A stretch of DNA of 64,000 nt, taken from Schistocerca nitens (taxonomy: Eukaryota > Arthropoda > Insecta > Orthoptera > Acrididae). The stretch lies in assembly GCF_023898315.1 (NCBI RefSeq), contig NC_064614.1, forward strand, positions 382,849,348-382,913,347, given 5' to 3'. The notes under the pieces are model-generated. The model was not told where the DNA came from. It did no database searches and worked only from the letters and a program-made list of their open reading frames with translations. Positions 44,932-56,944 of this stretch are shown here, piece by piece; position 1 is the first letter of the stretch, and each line of letters opens with the position of its first letter. Both the position numbers and the translations under genes were made by a program.

Positions 44932-45651
44932 ATGCAGTCCGATTTCAGCCTCTGGCGCCACCTGTCCCACAGGCTCTCCATGGTCGATGATGTCCTTCTG
45001 TTGGCCACTGAGTCGGATGCCCATCGGGTGGTCATCCCTCCAGAATTGCGGCTTTGGGTACTCAGTTTGTTACACCGCGGGCACTGGGGTATGAAAGTTT
45101 TGGCTCGCCAGCATGTGTATTGGCCCGGCATCGATGGCGATATTGAGCGACTGGACCGTGGGTGCACTGTCTGTGTGCGTCACCAGGCAAGACCCCCCTC
45201 AGTTGTTTCCACCCTGACCTGTGCCTGGGATCGCATCCATATCGATTTTGCGGGCCTGTTTTTGGGGTCCATGTGGTTACTCATCGTTGATGCCTACTCC
45301 AAATACCCATATGTTGTCTGCATGGCATCCACCACCATAGAGGCTACACTCACGGCCCTGGCCCAGGTTCTCGCCATTGAGGGCCTGCCACACACATTGG
45401 TCTCTGATAATGGTCCACAATTCACGGCGTCCTCCTTCTATGACTTCTGTCAGGCCAACAGTATCAAATATACCCGTGGCCCCCTTTTCCACCCTTCGTC
45501 CAGTGGCGCGGCGGAGAGGCTTATCCGCACTTTTAAACACCAGTTGACAAAGGCTGTCGACACATCTCCAACCACGTCGACCCTCACCCTGTTTTTGAGC
45601 ACCTATTGCACTATGCCAATTGACGGACGCGGAACCTGCTCCATTTACTGA
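44932..45651 (+). pseudogene. Gypsy integrase
   Basis: Zinc-binding HHCC region: LLHRGHWGMKVLARQHVYWP then CTVCVRHQ. Core domain: AWDRIHIDFAGLFLGSMWLL (Asp), HTLVSDNGPQFTASSFYDFC (Asp), SSSGAAERLIRTFKHQL (Glu). It runs open for 239 codons to 45651, beyond which a frameshift leads into a Pro-rich tail (about 45650-46060). All catalytic residues are present. Confidence 0.88.
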
Positions 45652-46242
45652 TGCTATCCCCTCCCGCCCCCACTCCTGGCCCTCACAGCAGTAAGCCCCT
45701 GGCACGGCCGTGTGGGCCCGCGAGTACGGGCGCAAGGCGGGATGGACACCCACCACGGTCGTCGCGGCCCATGGGTGGCGTGTGACATCGGTCCAGACGT
45801 CGAAAAGGTTGGAACGCCGCCATCATAATCAGTTCTGCCCCCGTGCCCCCGCAGGACTCGCACCGCCGGCTCTTCCCCTACCTCCCTTGGGTGCGGACGT
45901 GGTCCTCGAGTCACCATCCCTGCCCCCGGTTGCCGTCTCCCCGCGGGCCTGCCGCCAGCCCTCTCCGCCACCGGGTGGATTGGCGGCTCCCTCCCCCGCT
46001 CTGGACTCTGGATCGGCTGTCATGGATACCTTGGGCGTCCCTTCCTCCCCGCCAATAGCGGTCGATGAGCCCGGCTCCTCTCCTCACTGCCGCCTACCTC
46101 GCACCGTCCGGGGCTTTTCTGCCCCTACGCACAAGTTTCAGGGGGGAGGTATCTGGTACCGCACGCCACGGAATTTGAATCCCCGCCAGACGTCATGGAC
46201 GTCGAAAACCCATAGAGGTCTCTGCACCATCACGCCATAAGC

Positions 46243-46634
46243 TGTGGCAGCCCGCGCCCCCTAGCCCGCATTTAGTGTGAGGGCGCCACAGTGGAACACG
46301 TGGTTCCAGCCGCCAATAGCGGCGCCCCCGATAGACTACTTAAGCGCCTGCCGCTCGCTCTGCCAGCGAGTCTAATCGTTGCATGAATCTTAACATATCG
46401 CCTCGACAACAGACAGCGTGTTTTCCGTTCTTTGTTTTCATTACTAGTGGACATCATGGATTCGTTTGGTTGTCTCTGTCACTCCGTTGCTTCTTGCGTG
46501 TTGTCGTCGTAAGGTCTCTCTCCATCGTCCGTCGTTGTTTCGTATCCGCCCGTCCGTTCCGTTCGTTTGTTTGTTCGCGGGCCGCTCTCCGTTTGGTCCC
46601 GCCGCGCTTTCTCGGCCAACAATAGCTTACAACA
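46243..46634 (+). repeat. Probable Gypsy 3' LTR
   Basis: TGTGGCAGCC at 46243 to TTACAACA at 46634 has TG/CA ends. It includes CTACTTAAGCGCC (about 46337), which may be the core-promoter region. No second copy is available to confirm the limits. Confidence 0.5.
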
Positions 46635-46649
46635 CTCAGCCATCCTCGT

Positions 46650-48140
46650 ATATGAGATCCATAGAATCCAACACTGGGATAAAATACTGAAGTTCCCTCT
46701 CAGGAATAGTGACGAATTTCTCTCGTGAATTCGGATGTAGTATACTTTTCAAGATCTTTAACACATCTTCATGTGGCCGGCCGGTGTGGCCGAGCGGTTC
46801 TAGGCGCTACAGTCTGGAACCGCGCGACCGGTACGGTCGCAGGTTCGAATCCTGCCTCGGGCATGGATATGTGTGATGTCCTTAGTTAGGTTTAAGTAGT
46901 TCTAAGTTCTAGGGGACTGATGACCTCAGCAGTTAAGTCCCATAGTGCTCAGAGCCATTTGAACCATTTTTTAACATCTACATGTGAGATGGGAATTCTC
47001 CAGTATCTCATTTTGTTTATATACTTCCCGAAACATTTTCGCAGTCCACCTTGTTTACTGTTGAATGGTTGCCGGTCCAACACTTCTTATCGTAATCGTT
47101 GCTGAACACCAATAGACCAAAATTTGTCTAGAAAGGCTTGTTCAAATTGATCGCAAGTTTGACAACGTTCTGTCAGATCCGTGGCCGAGAGCAACGACCT
47201 ACGTAGGTGAACCCTGCCGCGCACCGTATTTTTCGTGATTCGGTCCTGCTACGCGGCAGTACGTTGCTAAACGCTGTTATAAAAATTGATAGGTGAACCT
47301 TTTTCGACTTTGTATTAAACACCCGAAATTGACGATACTTTAAGAGGCTTTCGTTTACCAATACTGACAGTGTTTGGTTCCCATTGAGCATGAGGTTGAC
47401 ATATGTGGCAACAGGGGTTACTCACTTGGTTTGTCGTCGGCATCGGCGGTTGATTATAGTGCCGAAATCCCTTGCAGCGACATCGTGAATCTGCGGAGAT
47501 TAAAAGGTATTTTCTCTTTCGTTTGCTAAGATTTGCTGCGTGGTCCCTGAGTTAAAGTAGTCGTTTCGTTCGAACAGACTCTGCCAGTGGCCAGTCCAGA
47601 AGGAATTATCTTTCACGTCCGCCTCTATTTTGGTAACAATTTTATTTTCCTTTTCGGACATCAGTTTTTCGACTTCATCTACATACGTTCGATGCTGCAG
47701 CAAAAACTTTTTCGCGAATGTGGCGTCACTGTCGAACGCTCCCACTTGCGCGCGGTCATTCAACTACTTTATGTCTGTGTCAAAGCTTTTGTTCCGGGTT
47801 CATAAACCCAATCTCTTCCGACAGTTTTTTTCACTTCGTCTGGGAGTTTGTTGCAAACTGACTGTAGTTCTGATACAGCTGTCTCAATTATAGATGTGAT
47901 CTGAGCTAATTCGTCTTGTGCAGTTTGCAAATTGTTTTGCTTTTCGATCAGCTCGTCTAACCTAAACGTAGTTTTCTTTTGTTCTTCGAGTAGGCCCTAC
48001 TTGTGAAAATTTCTGACCGAACTCGTTCGACATATTGAAAAAATGTTGATCAAGTTTCTGATCGAAATCATTCGACATATTTGTAAACAGATTTTTGTAA
48101 AATTGAATCATCTCGTTCATGACGCTTGGTTCAGATTAAG
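46650..48140 (-). pseudogene. Gag-like coding remnant of an older minus-strand LTR element
   Basis: Minus-strand pieces: MNEMIQFYKNLFTNMSNDFD near 48120, coiled-coil-like KLDQ / EFGQKF repeats, then ATFAKKFLLQHRTYVDEVEK and LMSEKENKIVTKIEADVKDN (47763-47500). Further pieces continue toward 46985 and, after a SINE, 46760-46650. This looks like the heptad-rich N-terminal part of a Gypsy-type Gag, but no capsid motif is certain. It faces away from the LTR-like copy B, at the expected distance from a PBS-like site. Broken by many stops. Confidence 0.45.
46775..46970 (+). mobile_element. tRNA-derived SINE, abundant type
   Basis: Plus copy with TTAACACATCTTCATGTG-like left flank and TTAACATCTACATGTG right flank (46971-46986), an imperfect duplication. 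Confidence 0.9.
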
Positions 48141-48978
48141 TAATGGTTCTTGACATCTGTGAAACCCTGTCGCCCGTAAACATACTTTGCCCTCGCGACA
48201 TGTTTCTTTCTCAAGTCCTGAGTGAAAAAGCGCTCGCTGTTGACAATTGTATTGACAATTCATCTATTGTCTCCACTGAAATGTATCCAAATAAAATGTT
48301 TCCGTCTGTAGCTGTTGTTAAACTGAAATCTTGGCTGTTGCTGCGTAGTTGTCATCTTATTGTTTCGCTGCGTTAGTCATTTTAGTTTGTTCATTCACAT
48401 TATTTCCTGTTCCTGTTTCTGAAAAACATTTCCACTCATTTCGTTGCTTTCTTTTTGTTCCATTTTGTTCAATATACAGGATTCACCCAACTTAACTATT
48501 GTTTATACTAATAAAAGTTATGTTTAGTTTTCATCGAAAATTTTAGTATACTAACTGCGCGCAACAAGATGGCTTCTGTCTCCTTGAGCTCAAATTAAAT
48601 GGCGCGGAAATCGTTCCCTATCTGAATATTAGTTTAATCCTGTTTTTTTTTAAAAAAAAAAAAAGGATAGAAAGCAAGGCTCTATTGCTGATAATCTAGC
48701 AACAGAGCGCTATAGTTGATAACACATGGTCCTTCCTTCACTTCCTCCGATGTGCTCATTTGCGTCTGCATATTTTTTTTTCGTTTCTGTTGTGTATTTT
48801 CTCCCTTTCTTCTTTGAAATTTCCTTCTGGGCTTCTGTTTCCTTTCTTTATTTCACTATTGTTATTTTCTTTACGATTCCTGTAATGCAAAGAAGAAAAC
48901 GCACATTGTTATAATGTGAAGAATCAAATTCTTTAAAATAGTTTAAACAAATTGTACTTACAAAATCCGATAGGCACA
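48141..48978. other. Leader-like region, no gene recognised
   Basis: AT-rich sequence between the gag-like remnant and the PBS-like site, including an A/T homopolymer block at 48643-48664. Confidence 0.4.
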
Positions 48979-48996
48979 GTCCCTGTAAGGTCGCCA
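48979..48996 (-). promoter_or_regulatory. Possible primer-binding site
   Basis: On the minus strand TGGCGACCTTACAGGGAC lies just inside copy B. TGGCGACC is a common start of Gypsy-type primer-binding sites in insects. Confidence 0.45.
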
Positions 48997-49003
48997 CTTA
49001 TAG

Positions 49004-49411
49004 TGTTACGTTGCACTTTTACCAATCAATTAAGGTTTTATGCGTCCCGTACAGAAACTGAAAGAACAATGAAAATTTTCTTCGAAGGTTTTTATAAAAT
49101 TCTAACTTTTGTAGGGATTGTCCTTTCTGGAGTAATTATGGGTGCCGATTTTTCCAGGAATAGTTAACATCAAGTTTTACCTCTTCATTGTGTGGTCTTC
49201 CAGTTTATTTAATCTTGGACCGCCAAAACAAATCTTGCATTGTTCCCAAGTGGCCTGGATTAGGCAATCGAACATTTGTTTTCGCCTCGCTCTTCTGCGT
49301 CTTCTGTTCACTAGAAATTTGTTTCTCGTAGTCGGGTAATTAAGTAAATAGTTGAATAACTTTTGTGTTCATAAAGACTCGCATTTCTTGCCTTTAAATG
49401 TGGAATTTTTG
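49004..49411 (-). mobile_element. LTR-like repeat copy B, first segment
   Basis: Starts TGTTACGTTGC at 49004 and aligns with copy A from about 49100 on (GGAGTAATTATGGGTGC, TTTTACCTCTTCATTGTGT, TTGTTCCCAAGTGG, AATAAAGACTCGCAT). Broken at 49411 by a pogo-like element; continues at 52715. Confidence 0.6.
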
Positions 49412-49689
49412 CTGGGGCAAAACCGGGTCATAATGTTTGGACCTGATTATTTGTCATCAAATAATCTAAAAGTCTTATTTCTATTACGTATGGGCATTTA
49501 TTACACTGTCAGGAAGTACAAATTGGCCTAAAGTGGACATCTAGCCCTTCCAATGCTTAAAATCAATCAATTATCACGAAAGTGTCTTTTTGTCCCCTTC
49601 TGCCCCACATGTGGGCCACAACGGGGCACCTTTTTCTTTTCTTAATTAAATGTCAGATATACCCTTCAAGAAAACGTAAATTGAAAATA

Positions 49690-50033
49690 TCAGATATATC
49701 CTACAAGAAAACGTAAATTGAAAACACAATTCTATTCACATAATGCTCAAATGTGTGTGGCATCCTCGTCATGTGTATCAACTCCTGCACGTGATTTCTA
49801 GGCCCATTTCTTGCATGACATACATCTAATCCATCCTTCTTCTGAAAAATCATGGCAATAGAGACAATCGTCTTCATTACCACAAGATTTAAAGCCTATA
49901 GGGCGAGCGGAACCCATCTTCTCACTGCTTTTGCCACGCTTAGAAGAGGAATTTGTTTTTCTTTCTGCAAATTTGGGACATCTTTGTGGTAAATCCAAGC
50001 AACGTTTGACACTTTTCTTCGATTGCTTCCCAT
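49690..50033 (-). pseudogene. Pogo-like transposase, C-terminal zinc-finger region
   Basis: The minus strand from MGSKQSKKSVKRCLDLPQRC runs through a Lys/Ser-rich linker to DDCLYCHDFSEEGWIRCMSC and then, past a stop, AGVDTHDEDATHI. Cys-x2-Cys ... W-x-x-C-x2-C-x-x-W is the PHD-like finger found at the C-terminus of many insect pogo/Tigger transposases. Confidence 0.65.
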
Positions 50034-50069
50034 TCTGAGCATTTCGTGACTCCAGCTTGTATCGGATAA

Positions 50070-50786
50070 GATTGTGATTCGACCTGTCTTGATGCCTTGT
50101 CCGAAAATTACCTTGAGCAGGTAGTTAGAGAAGCAGCTCGAGAGGGTAGCGTCTTAGACCTCCTGGCAATAAACAAACCTGAACTTATTGAATCAGTTAA
50201 CGACTGCATCTATGACGACGGGTCTTACAAGGAATGTTAAGAAAGGTAGGAAGATACATTTTCTCAGCAAGGGTGACAGGATACTAATTTCAGAATACCT
50301 CAGCAGTCAGCATCAAATATTCGGTGATGAGGATGAAGATGTAGAGAACAAATGGAAAAAATTCAACGGCATCGTTCAATATGCCCTAGACAAGTATGTT
50401 CCGAGTAAGGTGTTAAGGGATGGGAAAGATCCAACATTGTTTTAATAACCATGTTAGAAAAGCGCTACGTAAACAAAGAGCACTTCATCTCACATTCAAG
50501 AGAAGTAAAAATGTAGCTGACAAACGAAAGCTGAAAGAAGCGAAAATGAGCGTAAGAGAGCAATGAGAGAAGCGTTCAATGATTTTGAAAGTAAGACGTT
50601 GTCAACCGACCTGAGTAAAAACCCTAAGAGATTTTGGTCGTATGTAAAATCAGTAAGTGGGTCAAAATCACCGGCAGCAAAACAGAAGATAACAGAGAAA
50701 AGGCCGAAATACTGAATTCGGTCTTCCAAATTTGTTCCACCGCGGAAGATTACAACGTCGATATGGCAGAGTCTCTGATGTTTTCA
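50070..50786 (+). pseudogene. CR1-like LINE ORF2 fragment
   Basis: The + strand reads SENYLEQVVREAAREGSVLD, then RNVKKGRKIHFLSKGDRIL, NKWKKFNGIVQYALDKYVPS and, after a frameshift, NPKRFWSYVKS. These align with the linker of the CR1-like LINE at 30735-30152 (NIKKGRKIFLFSKSEKKQ, QYALDEYVPSKIVRDGKEP). It is truncated at both ends. Confidence 0.8.
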
Positions 50787-50981
50787 AAAAAAATGGCTCT
50801 GAGCACTATGGGACTCAACTGCTGAGGTCATTAGTCCCCTAGAACTTAGAACTAGTTAAACCTAACTAACCTAAGGACATCACAAACATCCATGCCCGAG
50901 CAGGATTCGAACCTGCGACCGTAGCGGTCTTGCGGTTCCAGACTGCAGCGCCTTTAACCGCACGGCCACTTCGGCCGGCTC
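50787..50981 (-). mobile_element. tRNA-derived SINE, abundant type
   Basis: Flanked by CTGATGTTTTCA at 50775-50786 and 50982-50993. Inserted in or at the edge of the LINE fragment. Confidence 0.92.
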
Positions 50982-51239
50982 CTGATGTTTTCACCACATG
51001 ATAACGTTGGGGGGTCCTTGCCAGTTGAGGCTAAAAGTGGTCCTTCAGTCAAACTGGATAGCTGAATATCTGTCGATGCAAATGGAAGAAAATCACCATC
51101 ACTGAACACATTCCTATTGAGAGGCCATATTCCAGTTCGTCAGAATCCATTCACAGCAATGATCACTCTTGCAGCTTGCACATAAGCTGCACTCAACAGA
51201 CTAGCCGTCTGAAATAGTCACAACTCTTCCAGGATTAGA

Positions 51240-52220
51240 TCTTAGCCATTTTAGTTCTTCGCCCTCGTAATATTGCTCAATGGTTTCATAAATGATACAT
51301 CCAATGGCTGCAGTCTACGAGAACAATGTGTTGCAAAAAACAACCGAATCACTCCATTTTCCCGGACTAGGTTAGCCAGGGTCAAACCTTTTGTGTGCGT
51401 CGAGTGCCCGACCAGAAGAAGCAACACCGATCTTTCTTTTGTCGCTCCTGTGAACGAAATGAGCTTTTTGAACCACACTATAAAAAGTTCGTAAGTCATC
51501 CACCCTGTTTCGTGTACTTCAACAGAAGTGCCAGGACACTTCGGAATCCTTTTTCTTGGAAAGACAAGCGTGGACAGCAGAGGTATAAATTTCAGCTGAC
51601 ACCATTTCTCACCTCTCAGCTGATGTTATCGTTCCAAACTGCTGACGTCCATCCTCTGCGATTAGTTTTGAATGGCATTTGGCATTCACATTTTGTGCCG
51701 TTTCGTCACTGTTGAAGGTCCTTTCACTGGTGAGCTTGGAAGTGTCTACTACCTGGCAATGGACGTCATAAAACGGTTATACTGCCACCTTGTTGAACCC
51801 CACTGCACGAGCTGCAGATGTAGCTTCAGGTCTTTTTAGACTTAAATTAGGATGTGTTGACATAAATCCTCTTGCCCAGTCTATACCTACTCTTCCACCG
51901 TGAAATGGTTGCGGGAGGTTATTACGCTCGGTTAACTGGAATGCAGGTTCACGCAACTCATCAAGAGTAAGTCCAAATAGTTGAGTTTCCGTTTTCGGGA
52001 GAACTGCACAAGTTCTTCTTCCTGCCCCTCATTAAAAATACTTACAAAACTTCGCATTTTAATGAACTTTGTACTTCAGATTCTCCCTTCTTTTCATGAT
52101 GCTCTAAAGTTGTTTGGGACACGTGATACTGAGTAACTGCCCTTTTTCATCCCAAAGAGACATTCACAACAGCCTGGACTGCTTCATCCATGGATACACT
52201 GCTCCATTGGTGCCTTTCCA
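51240..52220 (-). pseudogene. Pogo-like transposase, N-terminal and DDE region
   Basis: It starts near MERHQWSSVSMDEAVQAVVN (about 52220) and shows scraps down the minus strand. The catalytic part reads TYELFIVWFKKLISF, VLLLLVGHSTHTKGL and RLQPLDVSFMKPLS (51499-51251). The family motif is LLLDGHxSH; here the catalytic Asp is replaced by Val. Numerous stops. The product would be a nuclear DDE transposase. Confidence 0.8.
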
Positions 52221-52714
52221 TCTTTTTTCATATGTTCTTACCATTCTGAAATATAGAACCTGAAAAGGAATCTATGAGAATAAATAAAATATAATCAAAG
52301 ACGAAGTGGGGCAGAACGAGATGATACCCAATTATGCCTCACCCATTTTGCCCCACAAGCACATTCTTACAGTTATGAGGTCTTGACAACACACATGATT
52401 CAAATACTTTAAGCAATGGAATAAGAAGCTCATAGAGCACACTTCGAAATAATAATACAAAATTTTATCTAAATGCATATCATTTCCACCTAATCGAGAT
52501 GAAGGAATGCTGATCAGTTGCAAAACAATGACAGAATACTAGGCAGTGGCCAGAATAACACAGACACACGCAAGGAATGGCGGCAAACCGTCGTGTGGTA
52601 GCGGATAGCCCCGTGACATCATTGTTCTGAAAGATTCCGACACATTGCACCACTTACCGCGGAGATAAGATCTATACCAAGTTCTGCCCTGCTACCCTGC
52701 TTTGCCCAACCTTC

Positions 52715-52870
52715 CCCTACATATCGTTAATATGGCTGATTCGCTACTCAACATACACCAGCAATGACTCATGCAGACAGAAGAGACTAATAAAAAAACT
52801 TGAATGTAAACGAATCTTAAGCATTCGTTAACGACTTCAAAAATATTATGTTTTCTTAAGTCCTATGACT
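52715..52870 (-). mobile_element. LTR-like repeat copy B, second segment
   Basis: Aligns with copy A at about 36374-36522 (ACATATCGTTAATATGGCTGA, GCAATGACTCATGCAGACAG, TTATGTTTTCTTAAGTCC). It ends at the Jockey-type LINE insertion, whose duplicated target TCCTATGACT is at 52861-52870. Confidence 0.7.
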
Positions 52871-55800
52871 TTCACCTTCACCCCCCTCACCACCATTGTC
52901 TAAATCTCCCCTACCATGGCACGACATCGTTACAGTGTCCTCCACCATAATATCTGCTCCCTGACCACCCACAAACTCCTCTTCCTCCACACCCTCAATC
53001 GACACTGCACGGATGCCTTCATCCTAAATGAAACCTTCATCCAACCCCATCTCTCCGTCTCCACAGTCCCTCACACCCTCCACCGCACTGATAACCTGTA
53101 CCCCATAGCGTGTGGCGGGGTTGCTATCGGCCACCTTAAACACCTCCCTGTTTGGTCTCAACCTCTGCTCAACAATCCTGCTGAGCATCTCACCCTCAAC
53201 CTCTTCATCCCCACTCTTACTGTCGTCTGTGCCACCTTTTACATCCACCCTCATACCCCCATCCCATACGATTTCCTGGCCCACATTGACCACACCTTCT
53301 CCACCTATGTGATTGCTACAGCCATGCTCTTGCCAATCTCCATTGGTGGCATTGGTTTATCACCACCCTCCAGAGAGACCTGGTCCCCCTCCCTCAAAAC
53401 ACCCGACCCGAATCCAACACCACTTAGACGTAACCCTAGCCTCTCCCAACCTCCTTGGGCGCATCACTGCGTAAGTCCTTGACCTAATTGGAAGCGGCCA
53501 TGCCCCTGTCCTCCTCACTATCTCTGATAGTCGCCATCCTTGCCCCATTCCTCACCCTGACAGTCCTCCTAAGCTTGTCCACGAATACTCCCACGCCAAC
53601 TATGGTGCCTATCGGGACTCCATACACACCCAGGTCGAACGCCACAACTCTACCCTCCAATCTATCGCCAACATCTCCCAAACTGCTACCTTCCTCCACC
53701 AGACTTTGATGCTGTAGTCACCCATACCCAACCAAAACCATCCACCCTCACTGCCCAGCCCTGCCCCCACAAGACATCCTTCTCCTTCATGAATCCTGTT
53801 GCCTGCACTGATTCTTCCTCCACACTCGTGATCGGGACACACTCACCTGCTATTGGCAATTACAACGACACATCTGCAACATGCTTACTACGAAGAAATG
53901 CAGTGCCTGGCGACAGACATGCACACAACTCAACGCCACGCTCCCAATAATCTCTTCCAAGTATTGTTTCCACCGCCTTACTGGAACCGCTCTTCCCTAC
54001 CGTATCCTCTCCTACTTGATGACCGTCCCTTTCCTGACAACCTCAGTAAGGCCAACCACTTTGCCTCCCACCTATCCGATGTCTTTTTCATTCCACATGA
54101 TCCCCAGTTTGATTATTCCCTCTTCCCTGATGTCATCAAATGTATGGATACCTCCACTCCTCCCCTTGCTCCTAGCTTCCAGTACTTGGGCCACAGACCA
54201 CTATCAGAACATAATACCCCCATCACTGCACAAGACGTCAGCCTCACACTCCTCACTAAACACAACACTGCCCTTGCCAGGACTTCATTACCTACCACCA
54301 TCTCAAACACTGCCCTCCTTCCTTCCTTGCAGTCCTTGTCGCCCTCTACAATGTAATTGTTGCCACTGGCTCCTACCCCGACCTGTGGAAAACTTCCCAT
54401 ATCCTGATGTTGCCCAAACCTAATATGCCTCCATCTGATGCCTCTTCCTATCGTCCTATATGTCTCACCTCAGTGTTCAGCAAGCTCTTGGAATCCATCC
54501 TTACCTGGCACATCCATCACCACCTCCACCGACACCACTTTCTCCCCAACACCCAGTGCGGCTTTCGACCTTCCTTCTCTGCTGATGACCAACTACTATG
54601 ACTCACCCATCTCTTCACCCTCCAGCTTAACTCTCGTTGCTCCACCATGTCTGTCTCCCTAGACTTCCAAAAGGTCTACAACCGCATATGGTATCCCAGT
54701 CTCCTGTTTAAACTCCAGATCTACGCCCTTCCTAAAACTATGTCCATCTGATTGCCTCCTTCCTCTCTCACCACCCATCCTCCGTTACCATGCATAACAG
54801 TGACTCCTGCACCTTCTACCCCTCTGCGGGTGCGCCCTAGGGTTCTGTCCTCTCTCCTCTCCTCTACCTCCTGTACACAGCAGATATGCCCCAAACCCCC
54901 CCCCCTCCAGTCCACGTCCTGCAGTATGCCCATGACACCACCTTCTTTGCCCTTGTTCCTACCCTTCCACGGTTCCAGCACCTTAACCTTTTTGACACAT
55001 GTTGTAACCAGTAGCTCCTAAAAATCAATCCTTCCAAGACCCAGGCAATCATCGTAGGTCATACCACTGGCTCCTTCTGGGCCCTTGATTTTTCCCTTAC
55101 CATCTGCGCCCATTCTGTCCACCTCTCCCTCATCCTCACCTACCTTTGACTCACCATTGACTGTCAACTCAACTGCATCCCTCATCTCCACTCTATCCAA
55201 TCCAAAGCCCACAACTGCCTTCATCTCCTTAAACTTCTCTCTGGCCGGACGTGGGGGTTGAGCCCCTCTTCCATCCTCCACACCTACAAATCCTTGATCC
55301 GTCCCATCCTCTGTTATACCAGTCCCACCTAGATATATACCCCCCCCCCCCCAAATTCTAAAAGTCCCTCCAGATCCTCAAGTGCCATGCACTCTGCTCA
55401 CCTTCCATATATGCCTCCCGTCCCCCACGCATATCCTCTATGACCTGATTTCATTCCCCCACGTGCTCCTTTGCCTCGAACATATCAGAATCTGCTACAC
55501 CTCCTGTAAACTTGATGCTCTCCTCTCCAACCCCTGCCTGCTGTTGTGCCTTCACCATTGTGTCTCACCTACCCTCCACCTCTACAGCCTTCATCTCCTT
55601 TCCCAAGGTGGCTTCCGTCAACTCCCCCTCCTGGATGATGCCCTCTCCCCCTCCAGTTATCACTCCTATCAACTCTGATCCTCACCTACCCTTCCCTACC
55701 TCTGTCCCTCTCCTGGGCCTGGGCTTCCTCTCCCCCCCACCCTCCCCTCTGGTTTTTCCCCACCTACCCTCTCTTTGGCTCCATTCTCTCCACCGAGTCC

Positions 55801-56286
55801 TTTTGCTTTCCCCTCCTCTACCTTCCTCACTCCTTCCCATATCCGACCTGCCCCCCGCCATTTTTATGTGCCCTCTCCCTGCATCAGCTCCAACCCCTTC
55901 TTGCTTTTCCTCTCCTCCCCCTTTTTTCCCTTCATCTCTCATCTGTCTGGGTCTTCCCCCCTCCCCACATCTGCTGTAGCCTGTGGTGTGTTATCTTGAT
56001 GTCTACTCTATAGTGCAGCATTTAAGTGAGTATTCAGTGCTTTTGTTTTCTAAATTGTGCATCACGAACCCTGTGTTTTTATAGTTTAACTTCTACAATA
56101 TTCTGCCATTTTACAGTTTTTAGAAAGTCACTGTTTTATCACCTGTTTTTTATTGTTTGTTATCTTCTCATTATGTTTTTTAACTCTTCTGTAGGCTGTA
56201 GAGTGGCATATTAAGCTGCTGCCAGCCCCTGCACCCCCTCTGGGGGGGGGGGGGGTGGCGGAGATTGAAATTCAATAAAGGACAAA
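52871..56286 (+). mobile_element. Jockey-like LINE with 10-bp target duplication
   Basis: Flanked by TCCTATGACT at 52861-52870 and 56287-56296. Strongly C-rich on the + strand, with a G run at 56244-56256 near the 3' end. Endonuclease and RT are present in broken frames, with no RNase H seen. No separate ORF1 is visible, so it may be 5'-truncated. Confidence 0.85.
52916..55100 (+). pseudogene. Jockey-like LINE ORF2 (endonuclease and RT), broken
   Basis: The endonuclease begins MARHRYSVLHHNICSLTTHK (Asn in HHNICS), then DAFILNETFIQPHLSVS (Glu) and VCATFYIHPHTPIPYDFLAH. RT blocks: DASSYRPICLTSVFSKLLES, CGFRPSFSADDQLL, MSVSLDFQKVYNRIWYPSLL (motif A, Asp present), GSVLSPLLYLLYTADMPQ (motif B) and VLQYAHDTTFFALVP (the YADDT box with the first Asp changed to His). 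At least five frame breaks separate them. Loss of the catalytic Asp and the stops make it inactive. Confidence 0.85.
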
Positions 56287-56355
56287 TCCTATGACTATCT
56301 ACAATTTATCATATGTGGTTGTAAAATAATAAAGAAGTTTATCGTCTAAAAAGAG
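56287..56355 (-). mobile_element. LTR-like repeat copy B, third segment
   Basis: CTACAATTTATCAT...AATAAAGAAGTTTATC aligns with the end of copy A (about 36525-36578). The end is approximate. Confidence 0.6.
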
Positions 56356-56944
56356 ATCTCATCTTTCCTAGATACATTACAGAGGCACCATATTTGGTCA
56401 AATCCATGGTTGTGTCCCATAAAAATGCATGGGAAAGTCTGTAAAAATGCAGAGGAAAGTGTGCCATCTACACAATATCGAAGGAAAATATTGTTACAGG
56501 AAAGTTTTCCATATTAAAAGAACTGTGTATAGACTTAGAATGACTTTCTCTGACGAAATTAAGTTTCAGTGTTGATGCAAATTATGGAAGTTATGATATG
56601 GAGGGTGCAATGTGAAAATAATTACTTGCGATATTTTATCAAAAATAAAATCAGCTGAGTGGTATTCAATTATGATAGATGAGTTACTGACATTACTTAA
56701 AACAAAACTCTATTAATATATGCAAAAATAGTGCATAAGTGGAAAATGTACATGCACCCTTTAATGCTGTGTCTGCTAACAGGATGTACTGTGAGAGATA
56801 TGCACTGAAAGGACATAGGAACTGGTATAGGAATGTGTATTCAAATACAGAGATATGTAAACAGACAGAGTATGGTGCTGTAGTCGGCAATGGCTATATA
56901 TGACAACAAGTGTCTTGCACTGTTATTAGATCAGTTACTGCTGG
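56356..56944. other. No recognisable gene
   Basis: AT-rich intron sequence without a recognised feature. Confidence 0.55.

Larger units (their letters stand above)
42061..46634 (+). mobile_element. Gypsy-type LTR retrotransposon, 5'-truncated
   Basis: Gag, protease, RT, RNase H and integrase follow in Gypsy order on the + strand, then a polypurine tract (AGGGGGGAGG at about 46140-46149) and one LTR. No 5' LTR is found upstream: the SINE at 41867 abuts. The 3' LTR is either from about 46150 or, by its TG...CA ends, about 46243-46634. A SINE at 43177-43382 splits protease from RT. Markedly GC-rich compared with neighbours. Confidence 0.85.
49412..52714 (-). mobile_element. Pogo-like DNA transposon (minus), with nested LINE fragment and SINE
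   Basis: The left end GGGGCAAAACCGGGT near 49417 and the complement of the right end, TGGGCAAAGCAGGGT near 52705, are similar TIRs. The LTR-like repeat is interrupted exactly between 49411 and 52715. Minus-strand coding carries a pogo-type catalytic domain and a C-terminal zinc-finger. A LINE fragment (50070-50786) and a SINE (50787-50981) lie inside. Confidence 0.7.

Noticed and set aside
45277..46058. Long Gly/Arg-rich and Pro-rich frames over the Gypsy tail
   Set aside because: These are GC-rich shadow frames of the integrase and its tail without independent motifs.
42061..46634. Complete Gypsy element or endogenous retrovirus
   Set aside because: No 5' LTR, no envelope-like frame, and RT lacks the catalytic aspartates.
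55382..55999. C-rich + strand frames of up to 155 codons
   Set aside because: Low-complexity 3' part of the Jockey-like LINE; long frames arise from its CT-rich composition.
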